Notes: generated from the sequence alone by a model not told the origin. 64,000 bases of DNA from Silene conica (GCA_029255685.2 CM055319.2:33753068-33817067); one strand, 5' to 3'. Numbered from the stretch's first letter, positions 47,309-58,687 are shown. Numbers and translations: made by a program.

Positions 47309-48134
47309 GGGTTTTTTTTGTCAAATACCACTTCTAAAAAACTTTATTTTCCAAAATCACCTTTAAAAAAATAAATTGTCAAACAACACCTTTAATAAAT
47401 TTTTTTTGTCACACTTCATTTTGGCCAAAGTTTCAGCGTTTGTAATGGGGTGACTTTCAGTTGATGGTTGAGATAGCAAACGAGGTCGGTTTGAAGTGTT
47501 TTTGAACTCGTTGGAAAGTGGGAGTACATGCTTTCCAACGGTTGTCAACACGATGGTCAAAAGTGTCCTTATGTGGAGTAGATTTATGTGTAAAGTAAGG
47601 CTAGTCAAATGGGGTTAATGTAAGTTGAAGTAGTATTTTTCGTGGGTCGATTCACTCCCGTTGAAGCACCACTTGCGACCAACGACCACCACAGAGAACA
47701 CAACTGCGACATACCTTGCCCTCCCCTCAACCTACATACCAAATTTCAAACCTAACCAAACATCATAACCCCATTTAAAGACCCTTGAAAACCTCTCTAA
47801 CAACTCGTTGTAAACCCAAACTTCTAGCCCTTTCTCTAAACAATCTTACTTTACACATCAATCTATCCTACATAAGGACACTTTTAATCACCGTGTTGAC
47901 AACCGTTGGAAAGCTTGTACTCCCACATTTCAAACGAGTTCAAGAATACTTCAAACCGACCTCGTTTGCTATCTCAACCATCGACTAAAAGTCACCCCAT
48001 TACAAACGCTGAAACTTTGGCCAAAATGTAGTGTTTGACAAAAAAAAATTATTAAAGATGGTGTTTGGCAATTTATTTTCTTAAAGATGGTGTTTGGAAA
48101 AAAAAATTTAAAGGTGGTGTTTGACAAAAAAACC
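47309..48134. mobile_element. Long-inverted-repeat (foldback) element
   Basis: About 826 bp with arms near 290 bp. The left arm begins GGTTTTTTTTGTCAAATACC and the right arm ends GGTGTTTGACAAAAAAACC. Conserved arm parts include TTTGGCCAAAGTTTCAGCGT and GAGATAGCAAACGAGGTCGG with their inverted partners. Target duplication not found, class unresolved. ORFs at 47363-47608 and 47785-47988 are arm-derived. Confidence 0.72.
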
Positions 48135-48565
48135 GGATATCTAATCCAGATTTCATAATCGGATATCCAGTTGTAAAATTTTGAATTTGGGGATAAAGAT
48201 CTGGTCCATATAATTCAGATATCTAGTAATTCTGAATCCAAATAACTGGATACCCAGATTTCAGAAATCGGATCCGATCCAGTTTACATCTTAATTTATA
48301 TTTATTGTTTTGGGTAAATCTCTATTTGATGAGTGATATATAATTCCCTTTATTCCGCCTTTCTTTGTAGTTGGCTCATCTAACACCGTTCAACTGTTTT
48401 TCCTAATTGTTTTATTTAACAACTTTTTTACTTACTTAAAAATTATAATCATAAAGATTTATCAAATTTGTTAACTCCCAATTAGTTCTACGTGAATATA
48501 TTAAAGCAACAAATCACAAATACATCAGATCTATGACAACAACATATTACTAAGATTGCCAAGAT
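48135..48565. other. Intergenic DNA
   Basis: Short GGATATCC/GGATCC-like repeats at 48135-48280, then AT-rich sequence. No feature recognised. Confidence 0.4.
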
Positions 48566-49613
48566 TGATACGAATTCTTAGCAAAGAAATCGTCCGCGAA
48601 AGCTTCTTGGAATCTTTAAGAACAATCTTAGACAAAACTAGTAATTTAGGTGTTGTATGAAACGATCTTGTATGAATCTTGGATGAAATATGAATGATGA
48701 ACGATGATGGTGGTGGCGTTGGTATGGTGGCCGTCGGTGGTGATGGTTATGATTATTGTTGTGACGGTATTGAGGTGAATCCTCAAGGTAGAAGGATATT
48801 TGTTTGCCCTAGACCTATAGTTCACACAATGGTGATTTACTTCCTAGACCTATAGTTTGTAAATCTTGTCAATATTTGAAACGCGACAAATATTAACGGC
48901 ATGGATCAACACTCGATGAGTCCGAATTCTTTAAGCAACACTTAAAAGAAAAGTTTGTATTTTTATCTATAACTTGATTAACTGTCAAATAAAGAAGACG
49001 ATGTGCCCTATATATAGGTAGTAACACACGTCCAACATCACACGCCTCCTATGAGTAAATAACTCGAATCCCGTCTTGGAATGAGAGTCCTAAAACCTAT
49101 CTAATTGGATTAAATAGAATCCTTATTAAATCTGAAAAATAAAACTATATCTAGGTTGTTAAAGAATTAAATAACTAATCCTAACAACCTTAGGATAACT
49201 AACTAGGTAATAACTAACTTGTAACAAACTAGTAACCACCTAACAACCTAGTAACAACTTTAACAAACTAATAACAAACTAAAATAACAAACTATAAAAA
49301 TAACATAAAAATTAATTATACTCCAATATCGACTTGGAGTCCTTGATGGCCGAGCCCACACGCGTAATGGCCGAGCAACACGCGGCCCATGGTCCTTCCG
49401 TCTTCAAGGTGGGCCGTCCACCATAGCCTTGTTTTCCCTTGCCTCGATTCGATCCTTGTTATCACCTTATTAGACCATGGTTGTAAAACCCATCGAATCC
49501 TTACTAGACAATATACTGGCCATACGATAAATAATGATAAAATAGCTAACATAAATTGCCTCTTCGATTTCTGATTATAGCGACGAATTAATACCCTATC
49601 CATATTTGGATCA
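48566..49613 (-). repeat. Putative LTR of the deleted gypsy element
   Basis: TGATACGAATT at the left and TTTGGATCA at the right give TGAT/ATCA termini. On the minus strand a purine tract AAAGGAGGAGGGGA (plus-strand 49614-49627) precedes it. It contains a CCCTATATATAGG motif near 49006 as a possible TATA box. Only one copy is present, so the ends are inferred. Confidence 0.55.
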
Positions 49614-50422
49614 TCCCCTCCTCCTTTAAAGAGAATTGACCTCAATTCTTGATGTTTAGTGCTCAAGAACTTTTGATCCCGGGACAAATTACCTGTACAA
49701 ATGAATAAAGATTGATTCGTTACGTAATTCCCTTTGTGGCCGCGCCTCTTAGCACCATCCCGCGACACCACCATGGCTTCTTCCTCCTTAGACCCGTGAC
49801 TATGCTCCCCAACATAAGGTCCTAGGTCTAGTTTTATTGATAAATCACAGCCCCTTCCGACCAAAGACCCTCTCTCCTCACGGCCTTTGTCACGCACCAA
49901 GGCTATCCCTCGCAACATCTCACACACTTGCCCGAAACTCGACGTGCTTACCTCCAATTCCCGCACACCTATGTTAACCGCCGGTTCCACCGTGCTCACT
50001 ACCATTTCCTTACCCTTATCCATGGTCGATTCAGCCCTTAACTCCTCCACCTCTTTGTCCTCCCTAGCTATAGCAAAGACCGAGTTGGTTAGTTGAGTAT
50101 TCTTCCCCGAATTGGCTCTCATCAACCCTACATCTTTGGGACTCATAGGCTTAAGGATGATTCACTTCCCCTTGTCGATAAGTTCATCCTCATTCACTCT
50201 CGCCCTATGCAAGACATCCCTATCAAATTGCCAAGGACGCCCTAGAAGAATATGACAAGCATCCATAGGTATTACATCACATAACACCTCATCCTTATAT
50301 AAACCCATAGCTAAATTCACTCGTACTTGCTTGGTAACCCTAACCTTGTTCCCGTCCCCTAACCAATGTAATGCATAAGGTTTAGGATGTTTGATTGTGG
50401 TTAAGGCTAACTTAGCTACCAT
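49614..50422 (-). pseudogene. Gypsy protease C-terminal part and pol end, broken
   Basis: Starting after the TAG at 50423, the minus strand reads HPKPYALHWLGDG, VTKQVRVNLAMGLYKDEVLCDVIPMDACHILLGRPWQFDR, the C-terminal half of a retropepsin-like domain. A stop follows DKGK near 50162. The same frame resumes with MSPKDVGLM and runs through a charged, unrecognised region to the purine tract. The ORF from 50146 to 49316 extends into the LTR and is not one real protein. Confidence 0.7.
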
Positions 50423-50920
50423 CTATTTCGATGCCACATTCGTACAACTACCTCCATCAATAATCATGCTACACCACTTATCCTTTACAAGACACTTGGT
50501 GTGGAATATATGATCTCTTTGTTCGGTAATTATTGGTGTGGATTGGGCTTGTAATGATATAAGCACTAGATTGGTTATGTTAGGAGCTTCGAATGGTTCA
50601 TCCCCTTCCCCTTCCTCATGGCCGTCGTGACCCACCAACGTCTCCTCCTCCTCCTCGGACTCCTCCCCTTCCCCTACTAAGTGTAAACATGTTAGGGCTT
50701 CTCTCATTGTCACAACCCTCTTGTTAGGGCAAGCATGCTTGAAGTGTCCAAACCCTTGGCACTTAAAGCATCTTACCTTAGATAGGCTGATCTCGTTTTG
50801 AGTTGCAGTGGGATTGGATTTGGTGTTGATAAGGTGATTCCATCGAGGAAGAGGATGCGTGCCGAGGTGAAAGTTTGGGAACCGGGTTCTGTGAGGAACT
50901 CCCATTTTTTCAGTTGCCAA
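50423..50920 (-). pseudogene. Gypsy Gag zinc knuckle and protease N-terminal part
   Basis: 165 residues on the minus strand: CX2CX4HX4C knuckle (CFKCQGFGHFKHAC), an acidic Glu-rich linker, then RDHIFHTKCLVKDKWCSMIIDGGSCTNVAS. This is the start of the aspartic protease with DGG at the active-site position, as in several plant gypsy lineages. The TAG at 50423-50425 interrupts the domain; the same frame continues in the next ORF. Confidence 0.78.
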
Positions 50921-51225
50921 GTTGTGGAGGCCGGTTGTTGACTTAACATTTGCTGAAGCTACCGCATTCAGTCAGAAGCCTTTTTATAGGGCCATTAATT
51001 TGTGGTGTTGGATGATACAGAAGAGGATCGAGCTGGGACCTTTTTAATCTAGCGCTACCGGGAGGCAACCCGGAGTTTTAACTTTTTAATTTATTTCTAT
51101 TTTGGAACAATTAGCTTTTTATGTTTTGTGTGTTGTAATAATCATGCTCGACTATAGACTTTGAACTCATCTTCGCGTTTTGGTAGTATTCCGTGGCTGT
51201 GGTTATGTAATTGCAGGGTTTTGAT

Positions 51226-51390
51226 CTCGATCGAGTAGCCTCATTATTCGATCGAGAGGTTTGCAAGCCAGAATGCTCGATCGAGCAACCCAGGGAAGTC
51301 GATCGAGAGGATTTGTGGTTCGGATTCCTCGATCGAGAGGTCTAATGTTTCGATCGAGAAGAATCACATGACAAACTGCTCGATCGAACA
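51226..51390. repeat. CTCGATCGAG palindrome array A
   Basis: Seven copies of the perfect or one-off palindrome CTCGATCGAG (most extended to CGATCGAGAGG) start near 51226, 51248, 51274, 51299, 51330, 51352 and 51380, spaced 22-30 bp. An eighth, decayed copy (CTCAATCTAG) follows at 51399. Confidence 0.88.
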
Positions 51391-52271
51391 CTGCTATTTC
51401 TCAATCTAGAAACTGCTCTTCTACCAACTGTTGTGAAGGATTATTCTGCCCGACTTCTACGCTTCGTTTTCAACCTCCCATTTTTGGGGAGGTCCGTGGT
51501 GCGTGCACTGTTGTAAGTTTTAGACTCATTCTCTTTAGTTTGCATTTCTTTACCTTTACTTTGTACAATGGGGACATTGTACAGTTTGGTTTGGGGAGGT
51601 TTTGCATCCATATCTATGTCTGCATTTTGTTTTTACTGCATTTATGTTTACACGTTTCAAATTTAGCATGCATTGTTGTTTTATTTCCAAAAAAAATAGA
51701 AAATGAAAAAAAAATCATCACGTTTATTTTTGCATTTTAGGTCGAGTCAGGTTGGAGTATTTCATTGCTGAAAATTGTTGTATGCTTCAGCCTTGCACCG
51801 TTTCACGTCTTTTAGCAAATTCAATAGCAATTTCCCGAATTTCATTTCACATTTTTGTTGAACTAGTAGACTTGACTGAAAATTTTGGCAAACTACAATA
51901 ACTTTCCGAGCTTTAGAGCCTTAAACTAGTGACATCCATGACCAGTTATTTTAGGATTGTGAGTAGTACTCCCTGCATTTCATGTTTTTCATGTGTATGA
52001 GTTTTGATTTCTTATTGCCTACACGCATCGGTTAGAGGTCGGAATTATACGTTTGGAGGACTATTGCACCAACCCCTTTCTCGTTTTGCCCTTTCAACTC
52101 CACTTTAAGCCATAATTGCCTTTTGTCCTTAACTACATCCCATACTTTGCCTACCATTGTGCCGAGCTAGGAAATAGTGAAGGAAGTTATCTTGTTGTAT
52201 CAGTTTTGGCTCGTTTTCAGTTGTCTTGGAGTGCGTGCAAGTGAGAATTGGAGGAAGTAGGTTGTGTTGTG

Positions 52272-52403
52272 CTCGATCGAGAGCTTTATAGCTCGATCGA
52301 GAGGTTTTGGGTGTTCAATGTGTTCGATCGAGAGCTTTCATGCTCGATCGAGAATCTTGGAAGGAAATAGTCCTCGATCGAATGGTATTTTGGTCGATCG
52401 AGA
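52272..52403. repeat. CTCGATCGAG palindrome array B
   Basis: Six copies start near 52272, 52292, 52323, 52343, 52373 and 52393, spaced 20-31 bp, again mostly CTCGATCGAGAG. The array ends a few bases before the LTR start at 52410. Confidence 0.88.
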
Positions 52404-53356
52404 GGACCTGTAACATCCCGTATTTTCGTAAATAATATTTTAATGTTTTTAAAGTATTTTTCGGGATATAATATTATTTTAATAATAAATCGTAAGTTTT
52501 CTTTTAAGTTTCCGTTAAGTTCCGTCTTAAGGTTATTTAATCTTAAGATGTTGTTTCACTTGGCATTTCCCGGCTCGAGCTTCCGTATCACTTAACTAAA
52601 TAAAACTCGACTCAAGTATAAAAAGGACACTTAACCCTATTCATTCAACGACATCTCATTCCTTCACAATTCATTTCACAGTAACTTCAAAAACCCAATT
52701 TTCTTTCCTCTTTAAGAACTTCAAGAGATCATCTCGAACCCTTCCTCAACTCGTATCAAGGTAAATTTTATATTTTTGGAATCCTCTCGAAATTTGTGAT
52801 CTTTCTATCACTTTCAATTTTCATTTCATCGAGTTCCGTTTTTGGGCTGTTTTGCCCTAATTCGTGTTTAAGCACTTAAATTCCGTTTTTATGGTTGTAG
52901 GAGTTGGTTTAGAGGACCCGGAGGTCGATACTTACGTGGTTGAAGAGGATTTCGGAGCTTAAATCGCTTTAAGGTGACTATTATGAGTACCTCGACCTAT
53001 ATTGTTAAATTAGCACATTTTGTGATTGTTTGTGGTGTTCATTCTAAAATTATGAGTTTATATTGAAGTATGAATTTAGGAACATGTTAGGAATCTGTTT
53101 TACATGTTGGTTATATGATTTAGTTGATGTTTATGAAGTTCCACATGTCTCATATGTTCATTTTCAGTTTTTGAGAAATTGTGACGGATATGATAAATTG
53201 ATACTAGGAGGGTTCCTTGTGTTGATTAAATGCTTGAATATGTTTTATATGTATGTTAATATGATGGGCAAATCATTGTTGTTTCAAATTATAAGCTTGG
53301 TATCGAATTGTAAGGATTTTGATTCATTATCGAAAATGCAAGTTTTACGCTCAGGG

Positions 53357-53737
53357 ACTCTGAGTCGGTCGACCGACCGACAGCCGGTCGACCGACCGAC
53401 AGCCGGTCGACCGGCTGGGACACTGTTCTAGGTGTTTTTACGAAGGTTACGAAAGTGTGTGTAAGGCTTTGAGCCGGGTGGCCGGTCGCCGGTCCACCGG
53501 CTTAGAGTCCTTATTGTTTGTGATTTTTCGAGAAAAGTGGCTAGGGAAGGGATTCCTAGCCGGTTGGTCGGCGGCCGGTCGGCCGGCTAAGAACCCTTTC
53601 TCCCTTTTGTAAAATTTGTAGAATTGTTAGGGGATGGGATTCCCAGCCGGGTGGCCTGGTTTTTATACGTCGGCTGCATGATGGGAAAGGACTCCCAGCC
53701 GGCTGACCGACAGACGGTCTGGCACCAGCTGAGAGCC
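53357..53737. repeat. GC-rich dyad repeats in the partial gypsy LTR
   Basis: Five units at about 53357-53421 (an enlarged unit with GACCGACCGACAGCCGGTC repeats), 53469-53509, 53551-53596, 53639-53676 (decayed) and 53690-53737. They share the CTCCCAGCCGG...CAGCCGGTC..CCGGCTGGGA plan of the Athila arrays at 5253-5840 and 10271-10722. Confidence 0.85.
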
Positions 53738-53852
53738 CCTGTGCTCATTTAAAGTGTTTTATCTTTTGATCGACTCGTCCGATTTACTTGAGACTTGTTC
53801 CGTATGCCTTGTATGTGTGTTTGAGGTCCCCGAGGTTCGGGCGACACTATAT

Positions 53853-54658
53853 TGGGTTCGGGAATGGAGTGAGGATAGAGACCCCCCCCGGTCGGGCAAC
53901 TGAAAGGGAAACCGGCTCTCCCTCAACTTAGTTCCTGGGATCAATTAAGTGTTGTTTAGAGGTTAGTAAAGTTAGGACTAAGGACCTGACTGTAGTACAT
54001 ATCGGAATATGTCTGAGTTGGGACCGCTAGAGTACGATATGTACTGATGTCTGATGCATGTCAAGGTATGTCTGAGTTGGGACCTCTAGTTTGACATGTG
54101 AGTGTTTGTGGCGTGGCGAACATGTCTGAGTTGGGACCTCTGAGTCGTCACGTGTATGGATGATGCAGTAGAAGATGTCTGAGTTGGGACCTCTGTCCTT
54201 CCGTGAGTTTGTATGACCGTGGTGAATTGGGTCTGAGTTGGGATTTCGATTCATTACGAATGGTAATGGTGCTGACTGAGTTGCGCTATGAACCATTATT
54301 AGCTAATTGGTATCCATTCGTGCCTGAGTTGCGGCTATGGGTATATGTTTGCTGATTTGTGTACTAAGTTTACCTGAGTTAGGGTGTGACTTGGACACTG
54401 CTGATTGTGTTTAGTTCTTGCCTGAGTTGGGGTTAGTTCTAGATACTGCTGATTGCATCTGATTGCCTGAGTTGGGGTACAGTGTCAGATGTTGCTGATT
54501 AAGTGTCTGTATAGGGTATTGTTTATCTTAGCTATTGTTCGTCCAAGGCATTGGACGACTCTTAGTCTGGTTTCGTAAATGGTTTGGAGTGAAAGACCCT
54601 CGGCCGGGCAACCGGAAGGGAGACCGACTCTCATTTCAAATAGTTTCCGAAGTTAGTC
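53853..54658. repeat. Diverged direct repeats of about 90 bp
   Basis: The segment at about 53853-53945 (GGAGTGAGGATAGAGACCC, CGGTCGGGCAACTGAAAGGG, GAAACCGGCTCTC) recurs diverged at 54563-54658 (GGAGTGAAAGACCCTCGGCC, GGGCAACCGGAAGGGAGACC). The CTGAGTTG array lies between them. Confidence 0.65.
54010..54480. repeat. TGTCTGAGTTGGGACC repeat array
   Basis: About ten degenerate copies with core CTGAGTTGGG, spaced 43-60 bp (starts near 54011, 54070, 54124, 54177, 54231, 54274, 54322, 54372, 54420 and 54466). The first five are well conserved, later ones diverged. Confidence 0.82.
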
Positions 54659-54668
54659 GAGAGCATTT

Positions 54669-55938
54669 TGTTGGAGGAAGTGTCCTCGACAATAGTGTGT
54701 TGACGTAATTAAAACTCATTTGAATAAAACACAACTGGGAGTGTTACTCTTTTAAAGTCAACTGATCAACATTTACCGATAATGATTGGCTGTCTAGAGT
54801 TTGACATTATCGTCATATGATGGTGGTGATCAGTTGATCCCTTAAGGTCATATCTTTAGGGAATTCCGTCTCAATGGAATAATTAATTAATATTGTATTG
54901 GATACGAATTAATTAATAACTAGAAATTTGAAATGATTTTTCGTAACAAATATTATCATAATGGGATTATGTTAATGAAAGGTAATAAAATAGTTTTATG
55001 ACATGATTTTATTTATTCGTTTAGGAAACGACTAAATTGAGAATAAACACGGTTGATCATAAAATTACAAAGAGTTGTAATTAAAATTATGATATTACAT
55101 TTTTATAAGATAGTAATTTCGAATTACTAATAGTATTATTTAAATGTTATAAAATTGTGAATTATGAATTTTAAAAGAGTAAAATTGCATAATTAACAAA
55201 TTAGGTCATGTGTTATGGGACATATGTGACATGTTACAAATTAACACAATTGACAAAAATAAAATGGGTCTATTGTAAGCCTCATTTCAGCCGTGACATT
55301 GGATACACAATGTGATTATGTGTATTACACACTAAACCTATGTTTAGGTGTGTAAGGATGTGTAAGATATGTAAGGCATATTGTGTGCTTTGTGTAAGTA
55401 ATAGAAGGCCATGCATTGGCTTTGGGTTGCTTGAGATGGCCGGCCATCTTGCTCCAACAAGCAAGGTCATCTTGCTTGCTATATATATACACAACACTCT
55501 TCATGCATACTACTAGTGGTTCAACACTTAGTCTTTATTCTTACAACATCCAATTCTCAATATGTTTACTAGAGATTAATAATTCTAGTATTGAAAATCA
55601 TTTTATTCGAATAATATTAAGTGTAATATTATTATTATTTCTAGTATACTAATTCTATTTTTCTAGTAACAAAAATAGTGTTAGTTTGAGATCGGGTCCT
55701 TGATACGTACCTTTAGGAGACGATTTTTGTTAGATCGTTACAAGAGGATTTCGGTTATTTGAAGACTCACATAATAGGTGATTATTGAGTATAAACCTTC
55801 TAAAACCAATGTAAGGACAATCACATCTTATGATATCATCATGCATGCATAAGATCTTATTATGTTTTATGACCTAAACTTAAAGAAACAAAATTCACAT
55901 TAGATATGAGTATGAAAACAGGAACTTAGTTCCCAACA
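54669..55938 (+). repeat. 5' LTR of copia pol element
   Basis: 1270 bp, TGTTGGAGGAAG...TTCCCAACA. Homologous to the LTR of the TR-GAG element. TATATATATAC near 55480 is the likely TATA box. ORFs at 55282-55497 and 55416-55652 are inside the LTR and recur in the 3' LTR; not genes. Confidence 0.94.
55480..55490 (+). promoter_or_regulatory. TATA box of copia LTR
   Basis: TATATATATAC, repeated in the 3' LTR at 63596-63606, about 455 bp before the LTR end. Confidence 0.6.
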
Positions 55939-55940
55939 AT

Positions 55941-55952
55941 TGGTATCAGAGC
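55941..55952 (+). other. Primer-binding site (tRNA-Met) of copia pol element
   Basis: TGGTATCAGAGC two bases after the LTR. Confidence 0.94.
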
Positions 55953-58402
55953 ATTACGGTTGTTGCATGCATGATCGGATTCATGTTTTATGTTAAACGG
56001 ATTAACATATAATTTTCGAAAATTTTGTATTTATTATTGTAAATCACAAAATAATTTTGCATGTTAAAGTTTCTGATTCTAAAATGGTTTTAGGACATAA
56101 AAATGATTTTATGGATTTTTATTGTTCATTTTTATATTTATTTGTATATTTTGTAGTTTAAATCGGTTTTAAACAACAATTAATGGGAAAAATACCTAAA
56201 AATAGTTTATGGCCGAGATTTTTTGATATGTTCTCACATGCATATTTAATATATTGTATATGATTTTTCGTAAGAAATGGAGTTAATATGCATGGATTAT
56301 GAATTTTATGAGATAAATAGTCATAATATGAGTTAAAAATGGGTATAGAAGGTTATATTTCGAATTTGACCTTAAAATTTTTATGAGAAGTCACATGCAA
56401 TATATAAAGTTCCTGTATGAATTTTCGAAATTATTGGACTTATTTTGCATGATTAATGATTTTTATAGTAAAAATCGTATTAATAGTGACTCAAATTCGA
56501 CTTTAATAGTTATAGTTGGAATTTTGCCATAAAAATTTAACACAATGTCACATTCAATATTTACAGAATGTATGTAATTTTTGGGAATTTCTTCTCAAGT
56601 GATGCATGTTTTGTGATTTTAATAGTTGAAATCGGCTAAATAATGACTTATTGTGTTAAAAATAGTTAATCTTAATATTATGGCATAAAATTTTACCCAT
56701 GGATGTCTTATATAATAGGAACATCAGATCTAAAAGTTGTATATCAAAAAGTTTCTGTTTTTATGATTATTAATTTTTTATGAGTTAATTAGTTAATAAT
56801 CTTAATTTATGAGTCATAAAAATAAAATTTCGAGCATGGTCTGTAATTTTTTGGTCATTTTAAGGTTCTAATATATATTTTAGGATGACTAAAAATTTAT
56901 GGCAAATTATTGCAAGTTTTTATAATTTAAATCGGATTTTAAACCATAAAAACGGCTTTTATATGATTTAATTAAGAAATAAACCATATATATTTGCAAA
57001 AGACCATTTTAATAATTTCTGAATTTTTTAGAAAATTTCCAGAAAGTTTAAGATTTTTGAATTTTAAATTTTGAATTTTATTGACTCATTTGGCCATATT
57101 TTGTTTATTTTTTCCCGAAAATACAAGTAATTTATGAACAATAATGCAAAATCAAGTTAGATCATGATCAAATATTAGTAGAGACTAAACATTGATTCCT
57201 AAAGTAAGTTAGGATGATTAACTTGGACATAAATGAGATTTATGTAATTTTGGATGATTTTAATAGTTAAAATCGCGCATATCCGTAAAAACCGTAAACA
57301 AATATGAGATATTTGCTCCTATAAGGCGATTTGGCATTAAAAATTGAGAATGTGCATACATATTTTATTATTGCATTTTATTTAATGTGAATGTCATATT
57401 TGAATATTTTTATATAATTTGGAATTATGTAATTTTTCCTTAGTATGGCCTTAGTTTTAATCAATATTACCCGTAATGAAAGGGGATATTGATTCGGTTG
57501 TAATTTATGTGATCTCGCATCACGGGTTTGTAATTTAATTTAAATTTTCAGTTTTACAATAGAGTAGTTGTATTATTTTATTGTAATTCCGGAGATCCAA
57601 AAGACGGTGGCATACGGAAAGGAGTTCCGACAAGACGGTGTTTTCTTGGATGGCGTGCCAATGAAGTTCAAGGGACCATGGAGTTGGTTTCCGAATTTGT
57701 AATAGTTAATTAGTTTTACTATTACTAGGAAGGCCATACTAGGATTTTATTGTTTTATTGCTTTTATTTTTGCATTTTTTAATATGTTTGCATGCATAAG
57801 CCAAATCGCCATAAACATGCATATTAGTTCAGATCGTTATAAACGACCATGTCAATTATAATTATCGAGTTCACCGATTTAATTCGCTTAAAGGAGATAG
57901 ATAATAAATTGACAAGACCTCTATATTAAACAAAACAATTGAGAATTAGCCTTACCAAATAGTAGAACCCATGAGCTTCTATTTCGTGGGGTGGTGCTAG
58001 TCCAGTGGGCAGTACGAACCCCATTACGTAGGATAAGTGGGGCAATGAGGTGGATTCAGTCCAGTGGGCGGATCGCATCTCGATGCAATTGAAATTTGGT
58101 TTGTACTCAACGGAAGTGTAGAGGACCAGTGGTCAATGTGTTCCGGGCTAAGATGAATAAATTATGATTTGTCATCAACCAAGAGTTCTATGGTAGAACC
58201 GGTTTATTTTAACCCACCAAACCATATCATTGGGTCGGAGTTCCAGTGATTCACGATTTCGGGGGTATGGGTTTGGGTCTTGGAATCATTTATAAAATTG
58301 GATAGAGGTCATTTTATAGATGCCATAACTTGTCAATCTCATTTACAAGTTTACAAAACGATAAATGTTAATTTTTCCTTCATCTCTTGTAGTAATTGAA
58401 AA
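55953..58402 (+). other. Leader of copia pol element
   Basis: 2.45 kb without long ORFs, colinear with the leader of the TR-GAG element (16749-19233, opposite strand) up to about 60-100 bp before the first ATG. It contains the strongly conserved block at 57590-57700. Confidence 0.75.
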
Positions 58403-58666
58403 ATGGATGCTTTCAATAATCTCATTCTTATCACCATTGATAACTGGCAAAAATACTGTGAAGATGATCCGACTAGAGAATTGCGCTTTACGATCGACAA
58501 CAATGGAAATCTTTGTCTAGTAACCACTTCTGCTCTGCCTAAACCAATCGTGATGACTGATCATGACTATGATAATCTTCTCTCTCAAATGAACTCAATG
58601 TCTTTAGAGACAAAAGGGGATGAAGAGATGAGTGGGAGCACAAGTGGAACACCTCTTTCCATTTAG
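58403..58666 (+). CDS. Unknown 87-residue ORF in place of the Gag capsid region
   Basis: Starts ATGGATGCTTTC, ends TAG at 58664-58666. The protein (MDAFNNLILITIDNWQKYC...) is acidic with no domain I recognise and does not resemble the UBN2 capsid of the sister element. The frame continues past the TAG into the zinc knuckle of the next ORF with only seven codons between, so it may be the N-terminus of one Gag-Pol frame broken by a nonsense mutation, or a stop that is read through. Whether it is made is unknown. Confidence 0.5.
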   Translation: MDAFNNLILITIDNWQKYCEDDPTRELRFTIDNNGNLCLVTTSALPKPIVMTDHDYDNLLSQMNSMSLETKGDEEMSGSTSGTPLSI

Positions 58667-58687
58667 AATGGAAGGAAGTTTAAAAGG

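Larger units (their letters stand above)
48566..50930 (-). mobile_element. Degraded, internally deleted Ty3/gypsy element
   Basis: In minus orientation: Gag zinc knuckle, protease with several stops, then about 500 bp, a purine tract and one LTR. RT, RNase H and integrase are absent. The sequence next to the purine tract (HQELRSILFKGGGDD) resembles the pol C-terminal end of plant gypsy elements, so the middle of pol was deleted. The upstream part is cut off at about 50930, where Athila-type sequence begins. Confidence 0.65.
50931..52409 (+). mobile_element. Athila-type 3' fragment (second Athila copy)
   Basis: No protein remains, but typical landmarks of Athila/Tat 3' regions are present: the CTACCGGGAGGCAACCCGG hairpin near 51049-51072, ACAATGGGGACATTGTAC near 51566-51583, and TTTGGGGAGGTTTTGCATCC just after. 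Two arrays of CTCGATCGAG palindromes flank this region. It is truncated on the right by an LTR start at 52410. Confidence 0.6.
52410..54668 (+). repeat. Partial gypsy LTR (TGTAACATCCCG type)
   Basis: TGTAACATCCCGTATTTTCG is a typical start of a Tekay/Del-like LTR. It is followed by a CAACGACATCTC/TTCACAATTCATTTCAC leader-like stretch. The LTR contains GC-rich dyads (53357-53737), a CTGAGTTGGGACC array (54010-54480) and a diverged duplication of about 90 bp. It is interrupted at 54669 by the copia element; the rest lies beyond the window. No genes. Confidence 0.55.

Noticed and set aside
55941..55952. TGGTATCAGAGC strings as part of tRNA genes
   Set aside because: They lie just inside LTRs at three places and are primer-binding sites; no cloverleaf around them.
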